Shown here: positions 42,680 to 52,229 of the stretch, in pieces
Layout of the letters: each line of letters opens with the position of its first letter
Position numbering within the stretch: the stretch's first letter is position 1
Assembly: GCF_017916275.1 (NCBI RefSeq)
Contig: NZ_JAFMST010000011.1
Span: 62,001 to 126,000, forward strand
Origin: Rubellimicrobium arenae
GTDB taxonomy: Bacteria > Pseudomonadota > Alphaproteobacteria > Rhodobacterales > Rhodobacteraceae
Length of the DNA stretch: 64,000 nt
Direction of reading: 5' to 3'
Notes under the pieces: generated by a model
What the model was told of the DNA's origin: nothing
The model's database searches: none
What the model saw: only the letters and a program-made list of their open reading frames with translations
Program-made: the position numbers and the translations under genes

Positions 42680-45016
42680 GTGATCAGAACGGGGGTATGG
42701 TCCGATCTGCTGCTTGTCCCGCCAGATGAAACGGACCGCCTCGCCTCAGTTGCCGTTGATCGGACGGGGGCCAGCGCGATGCGGATGAACTCGGGGCGGC
42801 GGGCCGAGGACACCGTCCAGATCCCGTCTGCGGCGGATCGCACGGGAACAAGGCGCTCGCTGCGGCTGCGACTGCCGAATGACCATCTTCCCGGGGGGAT
42901 CGCCGCTGTCATGGCCGGCACGATCATCCTGTTCGTGCTCACCCTGGCGTTCGCGCTGCTCTGGACGACGCGGACCCTCGACAGTCAGGCGGCCGACCAG
43001 TCCATGGTCCAGATGCGGAACGAACAGGACGACATGCTCGCCCGGGCGAGGATGATCACCCTGGATTACACCAAATGGGATGCGGCCGTCAGCGCGCTGG
43101 CTGTCCGGGATTTCGACTGGATCTATGACAACATCGGCTCGACAGCCACGATCGGGCGTGCGGTGCAGCTCGTTGTCCTGTCGGGCGGCCCGGTCCGCGG
43201 CGACATCGGCTGGACGGATGCAGGGGGCGGACGGGAGACGACCGGCCTCCTGAGCCAGGGGATCCTGGATGCCGTCGGACGCAGGCTGGCCGACGTTCCG
43301 GACGACTCCTACGGCGGGATCGACTTCTTCGGCTGGTCGGATGGCTCGCTCTATGCCTTGGGCGCATCCCGCTTCGAGCCGGTCGACAACGTCATCTCTC
43401 TTCCAGACGGGGCCACGGATTTCGGCTTCCTGGTCATGGGCATCCGGTTGACGGACGATATGCTGGACGACACGGCGAGGAGCTTCCTTCTCAAGGATCT
43501 GAGAATCGTCCGCTCGGTGGCTCCTTGGCAGATGGGCCTGCCGCTGCGCGGCCAGGACGGAGAGCCCGTCGCCTACCTCGCCTGGGACCGTCCCTTTCCA
43601 GGCGGGGACGCCCTGCATCAGCTCATGCCGGTCCTGGGCGTCGTCATGGCCCTGACGGTCTGCCTGGCCGTCCTGGGCCTCCTCCTCGTGCGGAGAAGCG
43701 CGCAGCACCTCCTCGAGGCGAAGCGGCGGGCCTCGGTGGCGGCGCTGACGGATGCCTTGACGGGTCTCCCGAACCGGGCCGCCTTCAACGAGATGATCGC
43801 GCGACCGTCCTGCGCCGGGGGACGAAGCATCGTGTTCCTCGACATCAACGGCTTCAAGCGGATCAACGACAGCATCGGTCACGCCGCCGGCGATCAGGTG
43901 ATCGCCTGCATCGCGCGGCGCCTGTCCCGGCTTGGGGCGCCCGGCACCTTCCTGGCGCGCATCTCCGGCGACGAGTTCGTGTTCGTCGTGACCGGGCCCG
44001 ACATCGAGCATCGGACCTCCCGCCTTCTCAGCGCCATCGAGTCCCGCCTGTCCGAGCCTTTCAGCATCCTCGGGCATCGGATGCTTTTGCAGGCCGCGGT
44101 CGGCTATGCCGTTCAGGAGGTGGACGACCTTCCCGGCGACGATCTGGTCCGGCACGCCGACCTCGCGATGTACGAGGCAAAGCGGCAGAACAGCCGGGTG
44201 GCCGTCGCCTTCAGCTCCATGATCGGGCAGGCGTCGATCGATGCGACACGGATCGAGCAGGGCCTTCGAAGCGCCCTGGCCACGAGGGGGGAGCTTTCGG
44301 TCGCCTACCAGCCCATCACGGGAACGGACGGCAGGTTTGTCCGGGCGGAAGCGCTCGCCCGCTGGTCGTCGCCTGAATTCGGCATCGTTTCGCCCAGCCG
44401 CTTCATCGCCGTGGCCGAGCAGGCCGGCCTCATGATCGAGCTGGGACGCCGGCTCCTGACGCTGATACGCGACGATCTGGTCGCTCATCCGGACCTTCGG
44501 GTCAGCGTGAACATCTCGCCACTCCAGCTCGTCGTGCCGGATTTCGTTCCCGATCTGTTGCACGACCTTTCGATCCGGGGGATCGGACCGGACCGCATCC
44601 AGGTCGAGCTCACCGAGTCCGTGCTCGTGAAGGACACGCAGCTCGTGGCGGACCATCTGAGGAAACTGAGGACGGCAGGGTTCTCGACGGCGCTGGACGA
44701 CTTCGGAACCGGCTATTCCTCGGTCGGCTACCTCGAGCAGATGAGCTTCGACACCCTCAAGATCGACCGGGCCTTCGTGCAGGGCGTGCGCGACTCGGGG
44801 CGGCGCCGCGCCGTCCTGAGAGCCATGATCGACATGGCCCATGGCCTCGGGCTGAGCGTGGTCGGTGAAGGCGTGGAGACGGACGAGGACCTCGTTCTCC
44901 TGAGGGAGCTTGGGTGCGATCTGGTGCAGGGGTATCATCTCGGCCCACCTATGCACATCGACGCGCTGGGCGCCCGATGGCTGTCAGGCCCGGTCCCGGC
45001 GCAGCTGGCCGTCTGA
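42680..45016 (+). CDS. CHASE4-GGDEF-EAL cyclic-di-GMP protein
   Basis: This protein of up to 778 residues is an inner-membrane c-di-GMP enzyme. Order: variable N terminus, membrane segment (about 73-95), a periplasmic CHASE4-like sensor (about 115-290, with LDYTKWDAAVSAL), a second membrane segment (about 314-338), a GGDEF domain with the SGDEF variant at 429-433, and an EAL domain with E557 in RAEALARW, plus SVNISPLQL, VELTESVL, DDFGTGYSS and LKIDRAFV. The EAL catalytic set looks complete, so phosphodiesterase activity is likely. No RxxD inhibitory site precedes SGDEF. The start is uncertain: GTG at 42680 gives the full length, while ATGs at 42779 and 42785 would trim the N terminus. Confidence 0.92.
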   Translation: MIRTGVWSDLLLVPPDETDRLASVAVDRTGASAMRMNSGRRAEDTVQIPSAADRTGTRRSLRLRLPNDHLPGGIAAVMAGTIILFVLTLAFALLWTTRTLDSQAADQSMVQMRNEQDDMLARARMITLDYTKWDAAVSALAVRDFDWIYDNIGSTATIGRAVQLVVLSGGPVRGDIGWTDAGGGRETTGLLSQGILDAVGRRLADVPDDSYGGIDFFGWSDGSLYALGASRFEPVDNVISLPDGATDFGFLVMGIRLTDDMLDDTARSFLLKDLRIVRSVAPWQMGLPLRGQDGEPVAYLAWDRPFPGGDALHQLMPVLGVVMALTVCLAVLGLLLVRRSAQHLLEAKRRASVAALTDALTGLPNRAAFNEMIARPSCAGGRSIVFLDINGFKRINDSIGHAAGDQVIACIARRLSRLGAPGTFLARISGDEFVFVVTGPDIEHRTSRLLSAIESRLSEPFSILGHRMLLQAAVGYAVQEVDDLPGDDLVRHADLAMYEAKRQNSRVAVAFSSMIGQASIDATRIEQGLRSALATRGELSVAYQPITGTDGRFVRAEALARWSSPEFGIVSPSRFIAVAEQAGLMIELGRRLLTLIRDDLVAHPDLRVSVNISPLQLVVPDFVPDLLHDLSIRGIGPDRIQVELTESVLVKDTQLVADHLRKLRTAGFSTALDDFGTGYSSVGYLEQMSFDTLKIDRAFVQGVRDSGRRRAVLRAMIDMAHGLGLSVVGEGVETDEDLVLLRELGCDLVQGYHLGPPMHIDALGARWLSGPVPAQLAV

Positions 45017-45189
45017 CGTTCCCGATGCCACCTTGGGGCCACGCCGGATGCGGGTCGGACTGTGGCCGGTCGGCCTCGGACCGGATCCGATCCAGGCCCA
45101 GCGCCACAACCTCGACACGATCTTGCAGCAGACTACCGCCGGTTGGATGGGTGTTCCGTCCGACTCGGGCAAAGGGGCCGAAGACATCC

Positions 45190-45975
45190 ATGGAGATCTG
45201 GTTCGGATCCGACGCGGGGGTCTACCTCCGGGATCCCGAACTTCGCGAGATCCTGGCCTCCAGTGCGGCTCATCGGGTTGCGCCAACCGGAGCGGCTCTC
45301 CCGCCTTGCCTGTCCGGCCCCGTCGCGATCCTGTTCCGGCAGGTCGCCACCCCCTCCCTGGAGGTGATCTGGTTCACCCGGCGCGCCCGACGCCTGGGGT
45401 TCGAGCCCCTTGTGCTCGAACATGGGGCCGACCGCTTCTGTGCCCACAACGGCTACAAACGGGCGCTGGTGACCATGCCAATCATTCTCGGGCGCAACCG
45501 ACATCGGCACATCGTCCTGAGGAAGCAGAAGCTCATCGAGCACACCCGGGCCGAGGGGCAGCCGCTGAATGCGCTCGAGACCGGGTCGGGCGAGAATCTC
45601 GTCGCCTATCATCACCGGAAGCTCGGCGAGGTGATGGGAACGTCCGCTCCCCGTCACATCGAGATCGGCTCGGTCCTTGGCCGAACCGCAGGCTCCGCGA
45701 TGGAATATTATGTCGAGTTCTTCCGGCTCCTGTCCGGCGGCCTTGTCCTTTTCGAGGACTTCATCGCGGACTGCAGGACGGCCGAGTTCTTCGACCGGGT
45801 CGTGCATCCGGCGTTTCGCAAGGTCAGCCATGAGACCGGACAACGGCCCCAGATCGCGCGGCTGACCCAGGGCCGTCGCGTGCTGTCGCCGCTGTGGAAT
45901 GCCTATCCCTGTGCCGCCGCCGACGAACCCGGCTGGGCGTTGGATGCAGGACCCCGTGGCGCCATCTTCAGCTGA
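45190..45975 (+). CDS. Hypothetical protein, 261 residues
   Basis: I do not recognise this family. The protein is soluble-looking, with no signal peptide or membrane segment, and is rich in Arg and His. Conspicuous segments are MEIWFGSDAGVYLRDPELRE at the N terminus, a basic patch GRNRHRHIVLRKQKLIEH near residue 103, and YYVEFFRLLSGGLVLFEDFI near residue 175. The start is probably the ATG at 45190; the frame stays open upstream past 44914, overlapping the GGDEF-EAL gene, but without a credible start there. It nearly abuts the membrane-protein gene downstream, so the two may be co-expressed. Confidence 0.6.
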   Translation: MEIWFGSDAGVYLRDPELREILASSAAHRVAPTGAALPPCLSGPVAILFRQVATPSLEVIWFTRRARRLGFEPLVLEHGADRFCAHNGYKRALVTMPIILGRNRHRHIVLRKQKLIEHTRAEGQPLNALETGSGENLVAYHHRKLGEVMGTSAPRHIEIGSVLGRTAGSAMEYYVEFFRLLSGGLVLFEDFIADCRTAEFFDRVVHPAFRKVSHETGQRPQIARLTQGRRVLSPLWNAYPCAAADEPGWALDAGPRGAIFS

Positions 45976-45976
45976 C

Positions 45977-46468
45977 GTGCGACACAGGTTGGGTGTCTTC
46001 CTCATGGGCCTGGTGCTCAAGAAGGGGACCGACTACCTGTTCGACTACGTGGCCTATCCCGCGGCGCTGCTCTGGCTGGGCTATGTCGCGGGCGGGGCGG
46101 CGATGGCGGCGGCGTCGGTCCTCGTCAACATCGCCGTCCTCCGAGTGTACGACTGGAGCCGTCGGGACTTTCTCCTCCTCGAAAGCATCAAGGATCTGCG
46201 GCAGCTCGAAGGGACGGCGCCGTGGCGCCGCGCCGTGTCGGGCGTGATCCGGTCAGGGGACATCCCGGCCTTCTTCATCCTGTCCTGCCTGGAGGATCCC
46301 GTCGTGGCGACGCTCTATCTCCGGCGGGGCAGCCATCTTTACAACGGCTTCGCCCTTCGGGACTGGACCATCTTCCTGGCCTCGACGCTGCTTTCCAATC
46401 TGGTCTGGACCCTGCACCTGTCCGCCTGGATCGCGCTGGCCCGGGCTGGCCTGGCCGGGCTGATCTGA
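45977..46468 (+). CDS. Small uncharacterised inner-membrane protein
   Basis: This protein of about 154-163 residues has hydrophobic segments near the N terminus (YPAALLWLGYVAGGAAMAAA), in the middle (IPAFFILSCLEDPVVATLYL) and at the C terminus (LSNLVWTLHLSAWIALARAG). The combination GTDYLFDYVAYPAALLW then VYDWSRRDFLLLESIKDLR resembles a widespread, uncharacterised family of small proteobacterial membrane proteins. Start codon choice is open: GTG at 45977 just after the upstream stop, or ATG at 46004, or ATG at 45944 overlapping the upstream gene. Function unknown. Confidence 0.7.
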   Translation: MRHRLGVFLMGLVLKKGTDYLFDYVAYPAALLWLGYVAGGAAMAAASVLVNIAVLRVYDWSRRDFLLLESIKDLRQLEGTAPWRRAVSGVIRSGDIPAFFILSCLEDPVVATLYLRRGSHLYNGFALRDWTIFLASTLLSNLVWTLHLSAWIALARAGLAGLI

Positions 46469-46482
46469 GGCTTCGACCGCGG

Positions 46483-46502
46483 CGGCTGGGCCGGGCCAGC
46501 CG
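46483..46502 (+). terminator. Hairpin after the membrane-protein gene
   Basis: A perfect 7-bp inverted repeat, CGGCTGG and CCAGCCG, with a 6-base loop begins 15 bases after the stop. A U tract is absent. It is a plausible terminator separating this unit from the dehydrogenase-TctCBA genes. Confidence 0.4.
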
Positions 46503-46613
46503 TTCGGATGCGGCCACGCCCTTGCAGACGGCACCCGCGCGCTAGCTCGTTCAGCGACTTGCCCCGGATCCACGTCACGTCCGTCGGGCCGAACGAACGA
46601 GGAGCGTGGGCAG

Positions 46614-47681
46614 ATGCGCTTGCTAGCCTTGCCGGGGGACGGCATCGGGCCGGAGATCACGGATGCGACGCTGCGCGTGCTGGCCACGCTTGAGGATCGG
46701 TCGCATCTCGGCCTGACGGTGGAGCGAATGGAGATCGGCCTCGCCTCGCTCGCGGCGGAGGGCACGACCCTTCCGGAGGCGGTGATCCGTCGCATTCCCG
46801 AGGTCGAGGGCGTGATCCTCGGCCCCGTCTCGCACTACGAGTACCCGCCCAAGGACAAGGGTGGCCCGAACCCCTCGGCCGAGCTGCGTACCGGCTTCGA
46901 GCTTTATGCGAACATCCGGCCCTGTCGGTCGCATCCCGATTTCTCGGTGCTGCGGGCGCCCATGGATCTCGTGATCGTGCGGGAGAACACGGAAGGCTTC
47001 TACTCCGACCGGAACATGTTCGCGGGAACGGGCGAGTTCATGCCCGACGAGAACATGGCCCTGTCAGTCCGGAAGATCACCGCGCGCGGCTCGGCCCGGG
47101 TGGCGCGCGCCGCCTTCCGGCTGTCGCAGGGTCGCCGGGGCCGGGTGACGGCGGTGCACAAGGCGAACGTCCTCAAGCTGTCCGACGGCCTGTTCCTGCG
47201 CGAGGTCCGCAAGGTCGCGGCAGAGTTTCCCGATGTCGTCCTCGACGAACTGATCGTGGATGCCGCCGCAGCGCACCTGATCCGTTCGCCCGGCCGGTTC
47301 GACGTGATCGTCACCACCAACATGTTCGGCGACATCCTGTCCGACGAGGCCTCCGAGCTTTGCGGCAGCCTCGGACTGGGGGGGTCGATCAATGCGGGCG
47401 ACACGATCTGCGTCGCACAGGCGCAGCACGGCTCGGCCCCCGACATCGCCGGCAAGGGAGTGGCCAATCCCACGTCGCTGATCCTGTCGGCAGCCATGTT
47501 GCTCGACTGGCTTGGCCAGCGCCACGGGAACCCTAGCTTGAGCAAAGCCGGATCTCTGATCGAGGAGGCGGTGCACAGGACGCTGGCGGATCCCGACACG
47601 CGGACCCGCGACCTTGGCGGCGATCTGGGCACCGAGGAGTTTACGTCGCGGGTCTGTCAGGCGCTGGCATCGCCGGACTGA
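46614..47681 (+). CDS. Isocitrate/isopropylmalate dehydrogenase-family enzyme
   Basis: This 355-residue protein belongs to the NAD(P)-dependent beta-decarboxylating dehydrogenase family, which includes isopropylmalate, isocitrate, homoisocitrate and tartrate dehydrogenases. Family motifs are LPGDGIGPEITDATLRVL at the start, RENTEGFYSDRNMF near residue 123, the catalytic lysine region VHKANVLKLSDG near 181, and TTNMFGDILSDEASELCGSL near 238. A distinctive stretch, GPVSHYEYPPKDKGGPNPSA near residue 71, may define a subgroup. GGAG precedes the ATG. Its position before a tricarboxylate-type importer suggests it oxidatively decarboxylates an imported 2-hydroxy acid; leucine synthesis is unlikely in this context. 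Confidence 0.9.
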   Translation: MRLLALPGDGIGPEITDATLRVLATLEDRSHLGLTVERMEIGLASLAAEGTTLPEAVIRRIPEVEGVILGPVSHYEYPPKDKGGPNPSAELRTGFELYANIRPCRSHPDFSVLRAPMDLVIVRENTEGFYSDRNMFAGTGEFMPDENMALSVRKITARGSARVARAAFRLSQGRRGRVTAVHKANVLKLSDGLFLREVRKVAAEFPDVVLDELIVDAAAAHLIRSPGRFDVIVTTNMFGDILSDEASELCGSLGLGGSINAGDTICVAQAQHGSAPDIAGKGVANPTSLILSAAMLLDWLGQRHGNPSLSKAGSLIEEAVHRTLADPDTRTRDLGGDLGTEEFTSRVCQALASPD

Positions 47682-47749
47682 GCCCGGTCCACAGCCGGAG
47701 AAGGGCTGTGGCCCGCCACAACAAGAGCACTTGAAGGGGAGGAGACATC

Positions 47750-48715
47750 ATGTTCGTGATCACTCGACGGACGTTGGCCGCGGTCGCGGTTTCGCTTCTG
47801 GCGCTGCCAGCCGCCGCCCAGGACGCGGCGCCGCTGGAGTCGCTGTCCATCCTCGCGCCGTCCAGCGCCGGCTCGGGCTACGACCAGCTGGCCCGCGCGA
47901 TCCAGCAGGTCATGACGGATGAAGGGCTCGCCTCGGGGATCGAGGTGGAGAACGTCGCGGGCGGTGGCGGGACCGTGGGGCTCGCGCAGTTCGTGACCTC
48001 CAACCCGCGCGGACCGGCCGCCATGGTGCTGGGCTTCGCGCTCGTCGGCGGCATCCTGACGACAGGCTCACCCGTCACGCTGGCCGATGTGGAGCCGGTC
48101 GCCCGGCTCATGGGCGAGAACGACGTGATCGTCGTCCCGGCCAATTCCGAGATCCAGGACCTCCAGGGCCTCGTGGCCGCCCTCAAGGCCGACCCGGCCG
48201 GCGTGTCTTGGGCGGGCGGCTCGATCGGGGGCATCGACCACGTCATCGCGGGCCTTTTCGCCAAGGCCGCTGGGGTGGACCCCACCCAGATCAATTACGT
48301 CGTGCATGCCGGCGGCGGCGAGGTGCTGGCCTCGATCCTGGGCGGGCAGACGACGGTCGGCATCTCGGGCTACGAGGAGTTCGCGCCGCAGATCGAATCC
48401 GGCGACCTTCGCGCCCTGGGCGTCTCCGGGTCCGAACGGATCGAAGGCGTGGACGTGCCGACCTTCCAGGAAGGTGGCGTCGACCTCGCCGTGACGAACT
48501 GGCGCGGCATCGCCGCCCATCCCGCGATGTCCGACGAGGACAAGGCCGCGCTGGCCGCCGCGGTCGATGCCATGGTCAAGACCGAGGCCTGGTCCCAGTT
48601 GCTTCAGGAGCGGGGCTGGACGGACAACTATCTGCCCGCCGATGAATTCCGCACCTTCCTCGAAGAGGAAAACACCCGCGTTCAGACCGCGTTGCAGGAA
48701 GCCGGCGTGCTCTGA
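47750..48715 (+). CDS. tctC: Tripartite tricarboxylate transporter binding protein (TctC family)
   Basis: This 321-residue periplasmic binding protein has a signal peptide ending near ALPAAAQDA and TctC-type segments: LSILAPSSAGSGYDQLARAI, VENVAGGGGTVGLAQF, then INYVVHAGGGEVLASILGG and LRALGVSGSERI. It delivers a carboxylate to the TctAB membrane proteins encoded immediately downstream. The opening is more divergent from the usual Bug-type GGPTD motif, so the ligand cannot be assigned. Confidence 0.92.
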   Translation: MFVITRRTLAAVAVSLLALPAAAQDAAPLESLSILAPSSAGSGYDQLARAIQQVMTDEGLASGIEVENVAGGGGTVGLAQFVTSNPRGPAAMVLGFALVGGILTTGSPVTLADVEPVARLMGENDVIVVPANSEIQDLQGLVAALKADPAGVSWAGGSIGGIDHVIAGLFAKAAGVDPTQINYVVHAGGGEVLASILGGQTTVGISGYEEFAPQIESGDLRALGVSGSERIEGVDVPTFQEGGVDLAVTNWRGIAAHPAMSDEDKAALAAAVDAMVKTEAWSQLLQERGWTDNYLPADEFRTFLEEENTRVQTALQEAGVL

Positions 48716-48739
48716 GACCAAGAGGGGAGGACGCACAGC

Positions 48740-49228
48740 ATGGGAGCTTTCCGCATCGGCGAAGCCATCCTGGGCCTCATCGCCTGCGTCCTTGCCGCCT
48801 ATATCGCCTGGGGCACATGGACCGCTCCCGCCGTGGCCGCGCGGACGGTCGTGGGGCCGGGGGTGTTCCCGTCCCTGATCGCCGCCGGGCTTCTGGCGGT
48901 CGGCGTCCGGCTTCTCTATGACGCCCGGGCGCATGATACGCCGATGACGCCGATCCCTCCCATCGACTGGCCCGCGGTCCTGATCGTGGGCGGCTCCCTT
49001 CTCGCCTTTGTCCTGCTTCTTGAACGGTTGGGATGGGTCCTGTCGGGAACGCTGCTGTTCATGGGCGTGGCACGCGGCTTCGGCAGCCGGGCCTGGCTGC
49101 TCAGCGCGGTGATCGGGCTTGTCCTCACGATCCTGGTGTTCGTGATCTTCGACGGCGGACTCGGGCTCAACCTGCCCGTCGGGGAATGGATCGAGCCGGT
49201 TCTGGAACCCACGGGCCTTCTGGGCTGA
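48740..49228 (+). CDS. tctB: Tripartite tricarboxylate transporter small membrane protein (TctB)
   Basis: This 162-residue protein has four hydrophobic segments (LGLIACVLAAYIAWGTW, VFPSLIAAGLLAVGVRLLY, WPAVLIVGGSLLAFVLLL and SAVIGLVLTILVFVIFDGGL), with the characteristic VGPGVFPSLIA motif and C-terminal GLGLNLPVG. It is the small subunit of the TctCBA symporter and sits between tctC and tctA, 18 bases before tctA. Length is normal for TctB. Confidence 0.92.
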   Translation: MGAFRIGEAILGLIACVLAAYIAWGTWTAPAVAARTVVGPGVFPSLIAAGLLAVGVRLLYDARAHDTPMTPIPPIDWPAVLIVGGSLLAFVLLLERLGWVLSGTLLFMGVARGFGSRAWLLSAVIGLVLTILVFVIFDGGLGLNLPVGEWIEPVLEPTGLLG

Positions 49229-49246
49229 CGGCGAGGGGAGCGACGC

Positions 49247-50743
49247 ATGGATACCGTTTACGCCCTGTTGCACGGCTTCGCGGTGGCGCTCACCCCGATC
49301 AACCTGTTCTGGTCGCTGGTGGGCGTGACGCTGGGAACGGCCATCGGCGTGCTGCCGGGGATCGGACCGGCCCTGACCATCGCGCTCCTGCTGCCGGTGA
49401 CCTACGGCGCCGATCCCACCTCGGCCTTCATCATGTTCGCCGGGATCTACTACGGGGCGATGTACGGCGGCTCGACCGCCTCGATCCTGCTCAACACCCC
49501 CGGCGAAAGCGCCTCGATCGTTACCGCCATCGACGGCAACGCCATGGCGCGGCGGGGTCGTGGGGCGCAGGCGCTGGCCACCGCCGCGATCGGCTCGTTC
49601 ATCGCCGGGACCTTCGGAACCCTGGCCCTCACCTTCGCGGCGCCCCTGATGGTCCACTTGGCCCTGCTGTTCGGGCCGGCCGAGTATTTCGCCCTGATGG
49701 TCCTCGCCCTCACGACCGTCACGGCGCTGCTGGGCCATTCCGTTTCGCGCGGTGTGTTCAGCCTGATGCTGGGCCTTGCCATGGGCCTTGTGGGGATCGA
49801 CCTCCAGACCGGCCAGATGCGCTTCACGATGGGCGTGCGCGAACTGCTGGACGGCATCGACATCGTGGTCGTCGCCGTGGGCCTGTTCGCCGTGGGCGAG
49901 ACGCTCTGGACCGCCGCCCGGCATCGCTTCGAGACGGAGGAGTTCCTGGGCTACGGCGGCTCCAAGTGGATGAGCCGAGAGGACTGGCGCCGCTCCTGGG
50001 GGCCGTGGCTCCGGGGCACCGCCATCGGATTTCCCATCGGGGTCCTGCCGGCGGGTGGCTCCGAGATCCCGACGTTCCTGAGCTACATGGTCGAAAAGCG
50101 CCTGGCCAAGAACCCCGAGGAGTTCGGGCAGGGCGCCATCGAGGCGGTGGCCGGACCCGAGGCGGCCAACAACGCCTCGGCCGCGGGCGTGCTCGCACCG
50201 CTTCTCGCGCTGGGCCTCCCGACCTCCGCCACGGCGGCCATCATGCTCGCCGCGTTCCAGCAGTATGGGATCCAGCCCGGGCCGGCGCTGTTCGACAGCC
50301 AGCCCGAACTGGTCTGGGGCCTCATCGCCAGCCTTTACATCGGCAATGCGATGCTGCTGATCCTGAACCTTCCGCTCGCCGGCCTGTGGGTCAAGCTGCT
50401 CGCCATTCCGCGGCCCTGGCTCTACGCGGGCATCCTCATCTTCGCGACGATGGGGGCCTACACGCTCAACAACAACATCGTGGACGTCGCGGCGCTCTGG
50501 ATCATCGGCGTGATCGGGTTCGGGATGCGCGCCCTGGATGTCCCCATCGCGCCGGCCATCGTCGGGCTGATCCTGGGCCCCCTGGCCGAGCAGCAATTCC
50601 GCCGGGCGCTGGCCATCAGCCAAGGGGACGCGACCGTGTTCGTGACCCATCCCATCTCGCTCGTGCTGCTCCTGATCGCTGTGCTCATCGTGGCGCTCCC
50701 GCCGATCCTGCGGCGCCGGGCACGCTATCGCGCGGCCACATGA
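49247..50743 (+). CDS. tctA: Tripartite tricarboxylate transporter large membrane protein (TctA)
   Basis: This 498-residue protein is the large pore subunit, with about 11-12 membrane segments. Diagnostic motifs are [20 protein letters not shown] near residue 34, [20 protein letters not shown] near residue 68, and a second half-repeat [20 protein letters not shown] near 266 with [18 protein letters not shown] near 317. Transport is driven by an ion gradient rather than ATP. It precedes a malate/lactate dehydrogenase-family gene by 28 bases. Confidence 0.95.
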   Translation: MDTVYALLHGFAVALTPINLFWSLVGVTLGTAIGVLPGIGPALTIALLLPVTYGADPTSAFIMFAGIYYGAMYGGSTASILLNTPGESASIVTAIDGNAMARRGRGAQALATAAIGSFIAGTFGTLALTFAAPLMVHLALLFGPAEYFALMVLALTTVTALLGHSVSRGVFSLMLGLAMGLVGIDLQTGQMRFTMGVRELLDGIDIVVVAVGLFAVGETLWTAARHRFETEEFLGYGGSKWMSREDWRRSWGPWLRGTAIGFPIGVLPAGGSEIPTFLSYMVEKRLAKNPEEFGQGAIEAVAGPEAANNASAAGVLAPLLALGLPTSATAAIMLAAFQQYGIQPGPALFDSQPELVWGLIASLYIGNAMLLILNLPLAGLWVKLLAIPRPWLYAGILIFATMGAYTLNNNIVDVAALWIIGVIGFGMRALDVPIAPAIVGLILGPLAEQQFRRALAISQGDATVFVTHPISLVLLLIAVLIVALPPILRRRARYRAAT

Positions 50744-50771
50744 TCCCGATGGTCCTGACCCCGGAACAGCG

Positions 50772-51854
50772 ATGAACACGACCCGCTACTTCGCCCCGGA
50801 GGCGCTTGCCGGCTTCGCCGCGGCACTCTTCGCCGGCGCGGGACTTTCTCCGGATCACGCGGGCACGATCGGGGCTGACCTCGTGCGGGCCAACCTCCGG
50901 GGCATCGACTCCCATGGGGTCGCGCGCATCCCGATGTACCTGGACCGGCTCCGGCGCGGCCTGGTGAACGCCCGCCCGGACGTAAGGGTCAGCAACGTCG
51001 CAGGGGCCGTGTCGCTGGTGGACGGGGACGACGCGATGGGGTTCATCCCCGCCCATCTGGCGATGGACGAGGCGGTGCGGCTGGCCGGGCCGTCGGGGAT
51101 CGGGCTCGTCGGAGTGCGGCGTTCCACCCATTTCGGCATGGGCGCGCTTTATGCGCTCCAGGCGATCGAGGCCGGGATGGTGTCGCTGATTTTCACCAAC
51201 TCCTCGCCCGCGATCGCGATGTGGGGCGGACGCACCCCGTTCCTGGGCGCCAGTCCGATGGCCGCCGGTGTTCCAGGGGGCCGCCATCCGCCCTTTGTCA
51301 TGGACATGTCGATGACGGTCATCGCCCGGGGCAAGATCCGCCTGGCCGCACAACGGGGGGAGCGCATTCCCGAAGGTCTCGCCTTGGACAGGGACGGTGT
51401 TCCGACGACGGACGCCCAGGCGGCCTTCGAGGGCGTGTGCCTACCCTTCGGCGGCGTCAAGGGCTCCGTCCTGGGCACCCTGATGGACCTGATGGCAGGT
51501 GTGCTGACCGGCGCCAACTTCGGCGGCGAGGTCAAGAGCCTCTACTTCGACCATTCGGAGCCGCAGAACGTGGGCCATACGTTCATTGCGATCCGGCCCG
51601 ACCTGTTCCTGTCCCTGACCGACTTCGAAGCGCGGATAGACGCCTTCTACGAACGCATCAAGACGCTTCCCCGCGCCGCTGGCACCGACGAGATCCTCCT
51701 GCCCGGCGAACCCGAGTCGCGGACCGAGGCGGCGCGGCGGCGCACCGGGATTCCGGTCGGCCCCGAGGTCGCCGGCGAACTCCGCGCGGAGGCCGAGCGC
51801 GCCGGGGTTCCCTGGCCAGAGGGTGCCGCAGAGCCGCTGGACGCCCTGGCATGA
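50772..51854 (+). CDS. Malate/L-lactate dehydrogenase-family oxidoreductase (Ldh2)
   Basis: This 360-residue enzyme belongs to the Ldh2/MDH2 family of NAD(P)-dependent 2-hydroxyacid dehydrogenases, which includes malate, sulfolactate, ureidoglycolate and delta1-piperideine-2-carboxylate reductases. Motifs: NLRGIDSHGVARIPMYLDRL near residue 38, RRSTHFGMGALYALQAIEAG near 117, TNSSPAIAMWGGR near 141, and FGGVKGSVLGTLMDLMAGVL near 227. It is the last gene of the tctCBA unit and would interconvert the imported hydroxyacid and its keto acid. With the decarboxylating dehydrogenase at 46614 it suggests a two-step oxidation pathway. Confidence 0.92.
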   Translation: MNTTRYFAPEALAGFAAALFAGAGLSPDHAGTIGADLVRANLRGIDSHGVARIPMYLDRLRRGLVNARPDVRVSNVAGAVSLVDGDDAMGFIPAHLAMDEAVRLAGPSGIGLVGVRRSTHFGMGALYALQAIEAGMVSLIFTNSSPAIAMWGGRTPFLGASPMAAGVPGGRHPPFVMDMSMTVIARGKIRLAAQRGERIPEGLALDRDGVPTTDAQAAFEGVCLPFGGVKGSVLGTLMDLMAGVLTGANFGGEVKSLYFDHSEPQNVGHTFIAIRPDLFLSLTDFEARIDAFYERIKTLPRAAGTDEILLPGEPESRTEAARRRTGIPVGPEVAGELRAEAERAGVPWPEGAAEPLDALA

Positions 51855-52229
51855 ACCCGGAACCGGGCCGATGCCGCAGGCCAGCACTGCACGAGGGACG
51901 ACGAGGATGAACGGCATCACGGTCGTCGGCCCGGGCCTGTCCATCCGGCCCCACTTCCACGACTGCCGAGCATCGCGGTTCCCGCCGGCAGGCGGCGCCA
52001 CAGCGCGGATCGACGGCCTGCGCCACGATCGCCGGCCTGCGGACGCCTCTCGGATCCCGTCAGCGGTGCCGCCCCGGATTCCGAACATGGCGGAGACGGC
52101 GCCGATGCGGATCTCCTGGACCCATGCGTCGGCTGACCCGACGCGGTGCCTGGCCCCCAGCGGGGCGGCCCGACCATGCCGATGATGCGCCATCCCGGCA
52201 CCACGACGTTCCCGCGAGGACGCTAGGCC
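51855..52229. other. 375-base region without a recognisable gene
   Basis: An open frame from the ATG at 51907, preceded by a GAGG-like sequence, could encode 92 residues to 52185, but the predicted product (MNGITVVGPGLSIRPHFHDC onward) is Arg/Pro-rich and matches no family I know. Other frames give equally unconvincing products. It may be a degraded gene remnant or simply non-coding. No clear hairpin or promoter was found. Confidence 0.4.

Noticed and set aside
42746-44956. A 736-residue open frame on the minus strand opposite the GGDEF-EAL gene
   Set aside because: The plus-strand frame carries clear domains; the antisense frame is Arg/His/Gln-rich with no family motif, typical of shadow frames in GC-rich DNA.
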